Made by a program: the position numbers and the translations under genes. Positions 35,318-45,316 of a stretch of 64,000 nucleotides of DNA are shown piece by piece. The stretch lies in contig NW_020311998.1 of the NCBI RefSeq assembly GCF_003144115.1, positions 942,581-1,006,580 of the forward strand, in the 5' to 3' direction. The stretch comes from Tilletiopsis washingtonensis. Its lineage: Eukaryota; Basidiomycota; Exobasidiomycetes; Entylomatales. The number at the start of each line of letters is the position of its first letter. Positions within the stretch are counted from its first letter, which is position 1. The notes below the pieces were generated by a model. The model searched no databases and had not been told where the DNA came from. It saw only the letters and a program-made list of their open reading frames with translations.

Positions 35318-36170
35318 TCCTTATCCACCTAGACCTGCTCGTCTCTAGCTCGCTTTCGCTCTGCTTTCCCCACACACACACATCATCAGCGCCCTAATTA
35401 TCATCCAGCACGGCCACACACTCGCACGAGTTCAACGCAATGCATCAGAGAGGGGAAGACGAACGGACGGAAGAGTGGAGAACGCGCGCGAGAGAGAGAG
35501 AGAGGAAAAGGTGTGGGAAGCGGAACGTGTGGAGTGTGGAGGGAGGGCGGGCACACAGCGAGGCGGTGTGGGGGTGATCGAGGAGGGAGCGAGGGGGTCA
35601 GAGACGAGGGGTAGTGGGGCAACACCGACGACGGAGAGGACATCGTGTCTTGGAATGTAGAGGGCGTATAGAGGCGGCGACGTGGGCGTGGGCGTTGGGT
35701 CATGGAGCGAGACGTGCGACGTAGGTTTGCGGCCAGAGAGGGTCACGAGGGAGGAGTGAAAGGTTTGCAGCGCGGAAGCGAGTGGAGAGAGACGAGCGGG
35801 CAAGAGTGGCGAGCCGACGACACACGGTTGCGTGCGCAGCACGTCTCGAGGCCGAGCGAGGCGACGCGCGCAGCGATGGCTCCGTTCGTCATTGATCCAG
35901 GCGCGTCGTGTGCGCCGTGGCTGGTCGACGCCGCGAAACTGACGCTGCTTGCCGTTGCATGTCTCACGAAGACCGAGACCGATGGTCCAGGCGTGTGCGT
36001 CACGCACTTTCGACGACGCTGCCGCCCGCACACTTGTGCCGCGCCTGCCCGAATGTCGAGCCGCCTTCTATGAGAGCGCGACGTGCTGAGCCAGCAGCGA
36101 CACATCCACTCCGCCCTCCACGCCGTTCCGCCATCCCTGCGCCGCCCTCCAGAATGCACCGATCCTCGCT
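35318..36170. other. Convergent intergenic region with pyrimidine-rich strand
   Basis: This 0.85-kb region lies between the stops of the carrier gene (plus) and RHO1 (minus). From about 35440 to 35640 the minus strand is very C/T-rich, with a long TCTCTCTC run, and an AT-richer patch with AATTA lies near 35395. It reads best as the long 3' flank of RHO1. Confidence 0.55.
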
Positions 36171-37711
36171 TTAGAGGATGGCGCACTTGCTCTTCTTGGT
36201 GCCGCCGCGCTTGGAGAGCAGCGCGGCGCGCGTGGCGTGCTCGAAGACCTCCCGCACACCCTCGCCCGTCTTGGCACTGCACTCGAGGTAGCGCGCGGCG
36301 CCGATCTTCTGAGCAACGGCCATGCCCTGCAGGAGAAGAATGTCAGATCTGGGTGTGTGAAGGCGGCGATGGCCAACGTTGCCGCGATGCGCAACGCTTG
36401 GTGTCTGGCGTCTGCCCCGTGCAGCATGCTGCGATACAGGCAGCGTCCCTCCACCTCTGCCACGACCGCGCGCGCAGACTCACCTCCTCCGGGCTGACGG
36501 GCCGCTGGCTCGTCTTGCGCAGCTCGTCGATGATCTTGGGGTCGCGGCGCAGGTCCTTCTTGCAGCCGACGAGGATGATGGGCAGGTTTTGGCAGAAGTG
36601 CAGCACCTCGGAGATCCACTGCGCGTGACAAGACGGAGTCAGGGGCTGAGGGGCACGACAGCTGCATCGCACGACGCGCGAGCGCACGCACCTTCTCCTG
36701 CACGTTGTCGAGCGAGTCGGGCGAGTCGACGGCAAAGCAGATCAGAATCACGTGCGAGTCCGGGTACGAGAGCGGGCGCAGCCGGTCGTAGTCCTCCTGG
36801 CCGGCCGTGTCCCAGAGCGCCAGCTCGACGTGCTTGCCGTCGACCTCGACGTCGGCAACGTAGTTCTCAAAGACGGTGGGGACGTAGACCTGTGAAGTAG
36901 GGTGAGCGCGCGCACATAGAGCGAGAGCCAGGGTCCGAGCTTGGGCCAAGGGTGCGCCTCGAATGTCGCTGCCGTCGCCAAGCGCGGCTATCGTCGCTCG
37001 AGAGGGGAGCACTTCGGCTCCTGAGCTGGCCCTTGAGCTCAGGACGTGCTGAAGCGCGCACGACTGAGGCAGCGCAGCTTTGTGTGCGCCGTGCAGGCCC
37101 TCGCATCGACCAGGCCAGCGACCCAAGCCGCCGTTCTGCCTTGCTGGCTCCTGCCCTTGCTGGCGCCGTAATTGACGCCGCTGCCATCCGTCCGAGCTCA
37201 TAACGGCCACACAGGTGCACACCTTTCCCACCGCACCACGTTGCGCAGCAGCAGCATCGCATCATCTCAACGGCACGGCAGTCGCACTCACCTCGGGGAA
37301 CGTGCCGCGGCTGAAGACAATGAGCAGGCAGGTCTGGCGGCGGCAAGAGCGCACAGAGAGGGAGGACACAGAGTCAGCGCTGGCTGGCGCATGGCGCCCC
37401 TCGCTGCCGCCGTGCTCCATGCTGCGGCAGGTGTGGCTCTGCTGGTGCAGCACAGAGCGACAGGGGCTGGCGGAAGACAGCGCGCGCCTGACAACGCACC
37501 TTGCCGCAGGCACCGTCGCCGACGATGACGAGTTTCCGCCGGAGGCTGTCGCCGGAGCTCTGTGGGAGGGTGCGCGGCGCAGACAGCAGCATGTGTGAGC
37601 AGCAGGTCGCTCTCTGTGGGCAGACGGGCGGCCACCGCGCGGGCCCGCCGTCACGGCCCAGCACGGGCCGCAGCGGCGGCGGCGGCGGCGCGCCGGCATG
37701 CGACGCACCAT
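36171..37711 (-). CDS. RHO1: Rho1-type small GTPase
   Basis: Rho1 is the membrane switch controlling glucan synthase, the cell-wall integrity kinase cascade and actin polarity. The exons are 37711-37709 (ATG only), 37559-37500, 37333-37292, 36889-36692, 36618-36484 and 36326-36171, giving 197 residues. Motifs are GDGACGKT (P-loop), YVPTVFENY (effector), [11 protein letters not shown] (switch II), GCKKDL in place of NKx[10 protein letters not shown], and the CaaX box CAIL, whose final Leu predicts geranylgeranylation. The ATG-only first exon is inferred: it joins to [16 protein letters not shown]. The third intron is 402 nt. The prenyl group of such proteins is the substrate source for the prenylcysteine lyase in this window. 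Confidence 0.95.
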
Positions 37712-38351
37712 GCTGGATGTGCGGAGGGTGGTGCGAGGGTGGGTGGGAGGAGCGCGCTGCGGGGACGGTGCGGCGGGCGGGTGTGAGGGCGATGAGGGAC
37801 GGGCAGGATGGAGGGCAGCGAGGTGAGCGCAGCAGGCAGCAGCAGCAGCGGCAGCAGCGCCGGCCACACGCCCAGCGCGCCGCCGCAGAGCGATGAGGCC
37901 GTCGGCGCCGCCTGCGCATGTGATGCGTCTCGCTGCTGCACGCACGCCGCACGCACGGCGGCGCTGCTCCGCTGTGCTGCGCGCGCCGGCGGCGCTTGCT
38001 CCTGAGCTGAGCGGACGCAGGCGAGGTGCCTGCGAACACACACGCGCGGCGCGCGCCACCGCTCGGCTGCCGGCGCTGCACCTCCAAACTCGCGGCACGG
38101 CGGGCGCTACAAAATCAGCCTCAGGGGCATACAGAAATCAGGCTAATGGGCGATTTCGCGCATACAAGTTCTTGGGCGCGGCCTCCGAGCGCGCACCGCG
38201 AGCACAGCCTCACGCCCATGCCTGCCGCCTGAGGGTGTGGTGTGGTACAGCCGGCGGCTCGGAACGCCTCGAGGAGCGTCGCCTGCTGCACAGCACGGCG
38301 ATCTCGCCCTCAGCCGAAGAGGACCTGCTGAGCTGGGACGTGACGACGCGG
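37712..38351. other. Intergenic region upstream of RHO1
   Basis: A 0.64-kb stretch lies between the RHO1 start and the 3' end of the JmjC gene. CAG/GCA-rich sequence near 37830-37860 and an AT-richer patch near 38110-38160 are visible. No gene is seen. Confidence 0.5.
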
Positions 38352-41300
38352 CTAGACGCGGCGGCGCTTGCCCGGCGGCAGCGGCGGCGACGGGCGGCCA
38401 GAGTCGTCCGAGCCGGCATCGCCCTCCTCGTCGCCGTCGTCCTCCTCCTCGCTCGACTCGTCGTCGCTCTCGTCTGCCGCCAGCGCAGCAGCCTGGCGCT
38501 GCGCTGCGTCGCCCGCCACGGCCGTCGCGATCTTGGCACTGATGGCGCGGCGAATCTCGCCCCAGACCTCCGGGTCGAGGTACGGCTGCGGCGCGAGACA
38601 GATGAGCATGCTGGCCGCAGTCCAGTTCTGCAGCACACATACCTGGTCATGCGTGCCGACAAGCGGCCCAGTCGGCTCATTCCGGCCGGCTCCACTGGCA
38701 CCGGCGCCGCTGGCAGCTGCCTTGCCCGACTTGGGCGCGGCAACTGCGGGCTTGGACGAGGCGTAGAGCGGCGCGAAGCCCTGCTTGAGCGCCGTGGGCG
38801 GGTGGAACCTAACGAGCGTGGGGTCAGATGTCGCCCAGAGCGCATGCGTCGCACTATCGCAGGCTCACCAGTAGTTGAAGGCCATGTGCACAGGCTGCGT
38901 CGACTCGCCGTCTGCGCCAGACGGCCCATCGTCGGCGAGCGCGTACGACGTCACCTCGTGCCACCACGACGCCGGCAGGTAGAGCATCTGCCCCGGCTGC
39001 AGGTCGACGACGAGCGGCGGCGGACACATGGCCGCCGGCAGCGCCTCACCGGCCTTGGGCGCCGCAGGAGCGCGCGACGGGTCCGTCGGGTCGTCTGCGA
39101 TGCCAAAGTAGCGGTGCAGCGCCTGCGGACTGATGCGCGAGAAGCTGCTCGGCTCGTCCTTGTCGAGCTGCTGCTGCGCGTCCGGCGCTCCGCGAGCCTT
39201 CTTCGCAGATGCAGGCGCCGGCAGCGCCTCGTCCTCATCCGAGCCAGACGACTCGCTGCCAGACACGCCGATGTCTCCCTCCTCGCCCTCGTCATCCTCG
39301 GCCTCGTCAGAGAAGCCCGTCGATCCGGCGAAGTCGTCGCCCTCGGTGCCATCGCGCCCGCTCTCGAAGAGCCAGTCCCAGTAGCTGTCGCTGACGAAAC
39401 CGCCGCGCAGGCGCCGGTTGAGCGCCGTCTCTTGTCGGGCGCGCCAGAGCTCGCGGCGGCGGTCATGGTGCACGCCCTGCAGCACGGCCTGGCGGCGCTG
39501 GATGTTGAGCGTGTTGAGCTCCTTCTGCACGAGTGTGGCGCGTGCCGTGTCGCCCTCCGTCTGAGCATCCTCAAGCTGCTGGCGCAGGTGCGCCCACAGC
39601 TCGGCCTGGGCGCGACTCTCTTCCTCCATCTCGTCGTCCTCGTCTTCGTCGCTTTCAGGGCCATCGAAGCCCAGCACCATCTCGTCGAAGATAGGCCCGT
39701 CGTAGTCGCTGCCACTGTCGTCGCTGTCCTGGCCGTTGAGCCGGCCGCGCAGGCCGCCCGGCAGCATGCCCTTGGGAATGCGCAGCGGCGGAGAGCGGCG
39801 CGGCGCGGCCTTTGCTTGAGGCTCGTCGTTCTCGAGGTCATTGTCTGACTCGTCCTCGTCCTCGTCAGAGTCGAAGAGCTCGGAGCCCGACTCGCCATCC
39901 TCCTTGCGCCGGCGCTCCTCCTCGATGCGGTCGAACTGCAGCCAGCCTTCGTCGGCCATCTCCCAGTCGCTGCCCTGGCGCTCGTCGCTCTCTTCGTCTG
40001 AGTCAGCGTCAGAGCCAGAGCCAGACTCAGAATCGCGACTCGCGCCGGCGCCAGCACGCCTCTGCTGCTGCGCAAGCTGCTGCGCCAGCGTCATCTCCAT
40101 GGCGGCGACGGCAGCGCGCTCGAGGCCAGCCTCGACTGCGGCAAGCGCCTCCTGCTTGCTGAGATGTCTCGGTGCAGCGGCCTTCTCGGCCAGAAGCAGC
40201 GGCGCCAGGAAGACCGAATTGAGCTGGCGCATTTCCAGCTCGTCCTCTGACGGGTCGTCGTCCTCGTCGCGGCCGATTGCTGAGCCATCAGCCTTCATGC
40301 GACTCGGCGACAGCTTGAGAGATCCGGGAGACGCCTCGCCGATGGCGCGCTTGATGAAGGGCACGGCGAGGTGAAGGTAGTGGGCCTTCTCGATCGGCTC
40401 GAGCTCTGGCACCGACATTTCGTCGTCGCTCGAGCCGGCCTCCGGCTCGGACTCCTCTTCCTCACTGCTCTCGTCATCGCTCGCGCGGGGAATGTCGCGG
40501 TCCGAGCGGATGAGAGCCAGCGGCGGGCGTCGCGGCTCGTTGGCTTTGCGGCGCCGTGCGGCGAGCGCGTCTTCGTCCGAGTCGTCCTCAGAGTCCGACT
40601 CGTTCAGGGCAAGGCCGCGCTCCTCCAGGACGATGTGCTGGCGCGCCAGCTCTGCGGCTTTGAGCTGAGCCATCGCCTCGACCTGCTCCAGCGTCTGCTT
40701 GCCCTTGCCCTTGCGCAGCGAGGCGGGCCTGCTAGCCTCTCCTGCGAGCGCAGCCGCACGCTCGTCGGCTTCGCGCAGCGCCCGCTCACGAGCGCGCACT
40801 CGCCACTCGGCCGCCTCGAACTCGGTGAGACCGTCGCCACGCAGTGCAAAGCGGTTGCTGCGCGGGTGCCAGGCAGGCAGCTCGCCGTCTGGAGTGTAGA
40901 GCAGCAGGCCGTTTGGCCGCATGCCCTCGATGGGGCCACGCGGCTGCAGCCATTGGTGGGCGACGGGCGGCCAGATCAGGAACCGCTTGCGTCCAGAGAG
41001 CTGTCAAGGGCACATGTCATGAGCGAGCCTCTCGACATCGGGCGCATCACACTCACGAGCATGTACAGATTGTCGTGAAAGTCGTGATGCAGCCCGGAGC
41101 TCTTGCCCTGGGTGCAGTTGCCGAGCCAGAGGTTGCACTGCTGCAGCGCCAGGCCGCCCATGATGCTGGGTGCCGGCAGCGGAAACTCCTTGGCAAGAGC
41201 GGCCGTCGGCGGCGGCAGGACCGGATCCAGGTCGTCGCTCTCGCGCAGGGCGCTTGTAGATGAATGCTGCGACGCCTGCGAGTCGGCAGGCGAAGAGGAG

Positions 41301-42116
41301 CGCCGAGCAGCAGGCGCCTCCGGCTTGCCATCAGGAGTGGCGCTGCGCCCACGTTTCAGGACATTTGCGGATGTCGGACCGGCTTGCCGCTTGTCTGCGC
41401 CCGCGGGAGAGCTACTCAGCCGGCGCTTCGTGCCTCTCGCCCCAAGCTCTGCGTCGGACGACTGCAGCGTCGCAGAGCTGCCCACGCGAGGGCCGGCCAT
41501 CTCGGCCTCGCTCTCGCTCTCGCTCTCACTCTCCTTCTCGCTGCCGTCGTCGCTCTCGTACTGCGTGGTAAGGTAGAACTGGCCGGCCATGTCCGGGTCC
41601 GACAGCATGTCGAGGAAGAGCTCGAACGGCACCTGCTCGCGCTCGGCAGAGGTGCCAAAGTGGCCCTTGGCGTGCACAGGCTCGATTTTGACCTGCGAAT
41701 GGCCGGCCACGCGGCGCAGGTGGGCCAAGTCCGTCTGGCAAAGGAGTGAGCCACTCAGCGGCCGAGCTGGCAAGAGGCACAATCTCTCGCAGCGTCGCGT
41801 CTCGCCGCGCTCACTCACCCACTTGTCGCCCTTCCACTCCGCATCCTCGAGCGGCCCATCAATGATCACGGGCCTGCGCTGGCTGATGAAGCGCTCCCAG
41901 AGCTGCTGCGGCGAGAATGAGCTGGGCACACACTGCACAGTGTCGCCAGGCGCCGGCAGGTAGCCTATGACCGCCGCATCAGCAAGCGGCACGGACTCAA
42001 GCGGCCGGGCCTGACTGACCGACGTACGGGCCCCGGCTCTTCTCGGTGAAGACGCCCACGCGCGGCGGTCCGGCCGGCGGCGGCGGCGGGCGACGAGGTG
42101 CCGCTGTGCGAGACAT
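38352..42116 (-). CDS. JmjC/cupin-fold oxygenase-like protein with very large acidic inserts
   Basis: The family contains Fe(II)/2-oxoglutarate hydroxylases such as JMJD7. The exons are 42116-42060, 42010-41819, 41734-41057, 41000-38869 and 38808-38352, giving 1171 residues. Recognised parts are VPLADAAVIGYLPAP, FISQRRPVIIDGP, HLRRVAGHSQVKIE, then GLHHDFHDNLYMLLSGRKRF with the HxD iron pair (His-His-Asp), and far downstream LQPGQMLYLPASWWHEVTSY with the distal His. About 600 mostly acidic, low-complexity residues lie between the two halves of the core, and a Ser/Glu-rich insert of about 120 residues sits before HHDFHD. The tail is acidic and ends KRRRV, a possible nuclear signal. The first intron (GTGGGC donor, 49 nt) is the weakest call. 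Confidence 0.82.
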
Positions 42117-42956
42117 TGCTGCGAGGCGATATTAAATACGGAGCGGAGAGCGACGAGAATGAACGGGCACGCGACAGGGAAGAGGGCGGAGTGCAGATGA
42201 TTAGACGCGGCTGAAGAGCTGGAGAGACGGCGCAGCGGCAGCCAGGCGGGCAATGCAGCGCAACGACGACGTGGGACCCGCAGTGAGAGCAGGCTGCGCT
42301 GGTCGACGTGCGCTGCGGCCGAGCAGAGGATAGGATGATGGTGGGGCTGCGGCAAGCGGCAGCGGTGCGAATTTGCCGGCCAAGGGCGGCGCTTCCTGTG
42401 CAGCCGAGGCTCAACCCGCTGCTGCACGTGCGGCACGACCTCGACCGCGAGCGCTGCCCTCGCGGCCTGGCGAGTGGAGGGCGACAAGCGACGCAGCTTC
42501 ACTTCACTCCACCACACCTGCGCCTGCGCTGCGCTTCCACCCGCGCCTGCCACGTCTCATCGCAGCTCCCTCTCGTCTGCCGAGCGTCCCGAGCATCGAC
42601 GCCGGCAGCCGCTGCCTCACGAGCACAACACACGCAACGCGTGCGGCGCCCGCGCGGTCGCAGCCCATGGGATCCGTGCGCGGCGAGAACCGGCACTCGC
42701 TGCGACAGGCACCGCCGCACACACAGATCGTCTCTCATCACGCGACGCTGAGCGGCACGACGGCCGCCAGAGGGAGCAGACCGCCGTTTGGGCGCAAGGC
42801 TGCTGTGCGAGGTCGCAGGCTGGGCGCGTGCGTGCCGCGAGAACCTGCAGCGAGGACCTGCAAGAGCTCGCAGTTCGGTCTCGCTTCTGAGATCTGCCGC
42901 CGTGCTGTTACGTCAGCGGTCGCCTTCTCCACCTCGAGTTCACGCCGCTCAACAGT
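42117..42956. other. Divergent promoter region, JmjC protein and PIN nuclease
   Basis: About 0.84 kb separates the divergent starts. An AT-rich TATTTAATA stretch (minus-strand reading) lies about 15-25 nt before the JmjC ATG, unusual in this GC-rich context. No gene is seen. Confidence 0.5.
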
Positions 42957-44360
42957 ATGCCTTCGTACGCCGACCTCTACAGCCCATACGTGGCCGATGC
43001 GCTGCCGGTGCGCGTCACAATCGAGCGCGGCGCAGCGCCGGGCAGCGAGGTGTGGCTAGAGGAGATTGGCATGGACGAGGGAGCAGACGCAGATGCTGCA
43101 CAGACGCTGCAGGGCGAGATCGATGGGCCGGCTGGTAGCGCAGTGCAGCCGGTCGAGCGGCTGGAGGCAGATGTCAGAGCGCTGGGGCGTAGTATTGTCG
43201 TCATCGACACGTGAGTGCCTAGGAGTGTCTTCGCAGGAGGAAGGATGCTGGTCGAGCCCTGGCACGAACGACTGCCACTTTTGTCGCGCGTTGCTCACGT
43301 CTCGCCTTGCAGCAACACGCTCGTGTCCAGCTTGGCGCTCGTGCAGGAGCTGCAAGTCCGCACGCTCACTCTGAACGTGCAGGCCGTGCTGGGCGGCACG
43401 TCTCCGGCACCTCTCACGCTCATCGTGCCATCGATTGTGCTGGCAGAGCTGGACGGCCTGAAGCGCTCAGCTGAGCCTCGCGGCCCGGCTGACGCGGGCG
43501 GCTCACGGCGGACGCTCGGCGCCGCCGCCCGCGATGCCACCCGATGGATCTTGCAGGCTGTGCAGGTGCAGAAGCACCTGCGCCTGCGTGGACCGGCGGG
43601 CGAAGACGTCTCGCTGCCGCAGTCGGCGTGGTCACTGCACGTGCAATTGAGTCAGCACGAGCGAAGCATGGCGCTGCCTGTCACAATGGTGAGTCGTCTG
43701 CGGCACCTCGACGCGCGCCTTCAGTTGGCTCACATTCCCTCACAGAGCCCAGACGACCGCATCATCGCACTGGCTGTGCATCTTCAAGCCGAGACGGGCC
43801 TCACGGCGCTGCTCTTCTCGTCGGACGTCAACTGCCGAGCTCGTGCCGAGGTCGAAGGGCTGCGCACGCTGGCCGTCCACGAGGTGCTTGGCCGGCCCGG
43901 CGCCGCGTCGCAGCTTGCGCCGACGGCGCAGGAGAGCCAGCTAGCAGTCACGCAGCTGCTGCAGCAGTGGAGCCTGCAGATCGAGGAGGCGTCGACATCG
44001 ACTAGCATGCATGCGCAGCCAATGCGGCAGCAGGCCGATATGAGCTATCGCACACCTGCCGTGCTCATCGACGACGAGATGGAGGACGTCAAGATCGAGC
44101 CTGCGGGCGTGCCTGCCAGAGTCGTAGCGCAGCCAGCAACGAATCCGGCGCTTCAGCACGCCGCAGCACATCACGCCGACTCGGGCCTTGCGCACTTCAC
44201 GCCTTCGAGCTGCACGCCCGAGCTCAACCCACACACAACGTTCGGCAGCGACAGAGGCGCAGCCAAGGCCTGGAGTGGAGCTACAGCCCGCTCCGGCACA
44301 TCCTCGTCAGCCTCTTTCTGGGCCTCGTCGAGCACAAGCACTCGGCGCCAGCAATGGTAG
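42957..44360 (+). CDS. Swt1-like PIN-domain endoribonuclease
   Basis: Swt1 proteins are nuclear RNA endonucleases that clear unexported or faulty mRNPs. The exons are 42957-43210, 43313-43688 and 43746-44360, giving 414 residues. The PIN core has acidic residues at VVIDTNTLVSSL, IVPSIVLAELDGLK, SPDDRIIALAVHLQ and LLFSSDVNCRARAEVEG. The first ~80 residues are acidic and precede the domain. The last ~50 codons are Ser/Ala-rich, while another frame over 44260-44390 reads a more protein-like helix, so the C-terminus is uncertain. It is convergent with the small membrane protein, with 141 nt between stops. Confidence 0.85.
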
Positions 44361-44501
44361 CGCCCAAGCACTCCGACCGTCAATGATCGGCCCCGACCCA
44401 CATCGCTACACCACGTCACCACTCAAGCATACCCTCCACTCAAGCATAACGATATAATGTGACAATGCATTGACCATGCGCCCAGGGGTATCGTGGTGGT
44501 G

Positions 44502-45316
44502 TTATTGCGCACGGCGCGCAGGTGCGTCGGCGGCCCGCTCCGGCGGCGGCAGCGGGTCGCAGTCGCTGAACGGCAGCGAGTGCTCGAGGGGCCGCTGCGC
44601 CTCGAGCGGCGGCGAGTGGCTGGCGAGCGAGCGCGGCATGTGCGCCAGCGACGCCGACGTGGGCGAGCGTGGCGAGGCGGCGGCAGGTGCGGCCGCCGAC
44701 GTCGAGGGCACGGCACTGCCGCGGCGCGACGACTTGGCCGTCGAGCTGGTGCGGCGGTGCTGCGACACAGACGGAGGCGGCACGGGCCGCGTGCTGGCGG
44801 CGAGCAGCCCGGCGGGCCAGCCGCGCAGCACGGGCGCCGGCGGCGACGGCGGCGAGAAGGACGAGTGCGAGGCGCCGGAGCGCGGCGGCGGAGCAGCGTA
44901 CGGCGGCGGCGCCGCGTGGCCGTCTGCCGAGGCCGCCGAGATCGGGTACGAGATGACCTGCTGCGACGCCCACGCCGACTCGCAGCCGTCGCCGTCGGAG
45001 CGCTCCGAGCCGCGCCGCCCGGTCAGGCCCTGCCGGGCGCCGGCCTGGCGGCGAGCGCCGCAGCAGAGCGCGATGCGCGAGCGGCAGAAGAGCACGATGC
45101 ACAGCGGCAGGATGATGACGGCAGCCAGCACTGGCGCGTGGGCGTGTCAGGGGCGGCGCTGTGCAAGCGCTCGCTGCGCTGCGACTCACCCATGGCGATG
45201 ATGGCACCCGTCGGCAGGCCCTCGCACACGCGGCGCCCCTGGGCATCGAAGAAGCAGCGGCGGTTGAGGGAGCGCGAGGCGAGCGCGTGGAGGCGCGACG
45301 CCGGCGACACGGCCAT
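44502..45316 (-). CDS. Small single-pass membrane protein, unknown
   Basis: The exons are 45316-45190 and 45130-44502, giving 251 residues. A short N-terminus with CFFDAQGRRVCEGLPTGAI leads into one transmembrane helix (VLAAVIILPLCIVLFC), then Cys/Arg-rich SRIALCCG that could be palmitoylated, and a long Pro/Ser-rich tail with PPPYAAPPP-type motifs. This architecture recalls small regulators of trafficking such as Rcr-type adaptors, but I do not recognise the family. The paired cysteines suggest the N-terminus is lumenal or extracellular. Confidence 0.7.

Noticed and set aside
38628-38642. A GT...AG stretch of 15 nt that looks like an intron in the JmjC gene
   Set aside because: It is far shorter than any intron here and reads through in frame (VCVLQ), so it was kept as coding.
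37893-39848. 651-codon plus-strand open frame
   Set aside because: It is antisense to the acidic insert of the JmjC gene, where repeated GAC/GAG codons leave the opposite strand free of stops.
42028-42116. Strong GTACGT donor at 42027 as the end of the first JmjC exon
   Set aside because: It would leave either a 32-nt intron or a frame shift before the conserved VPLADA block. The GTGGGC donor giving 49 nt keeps the frame, though with low confidence.
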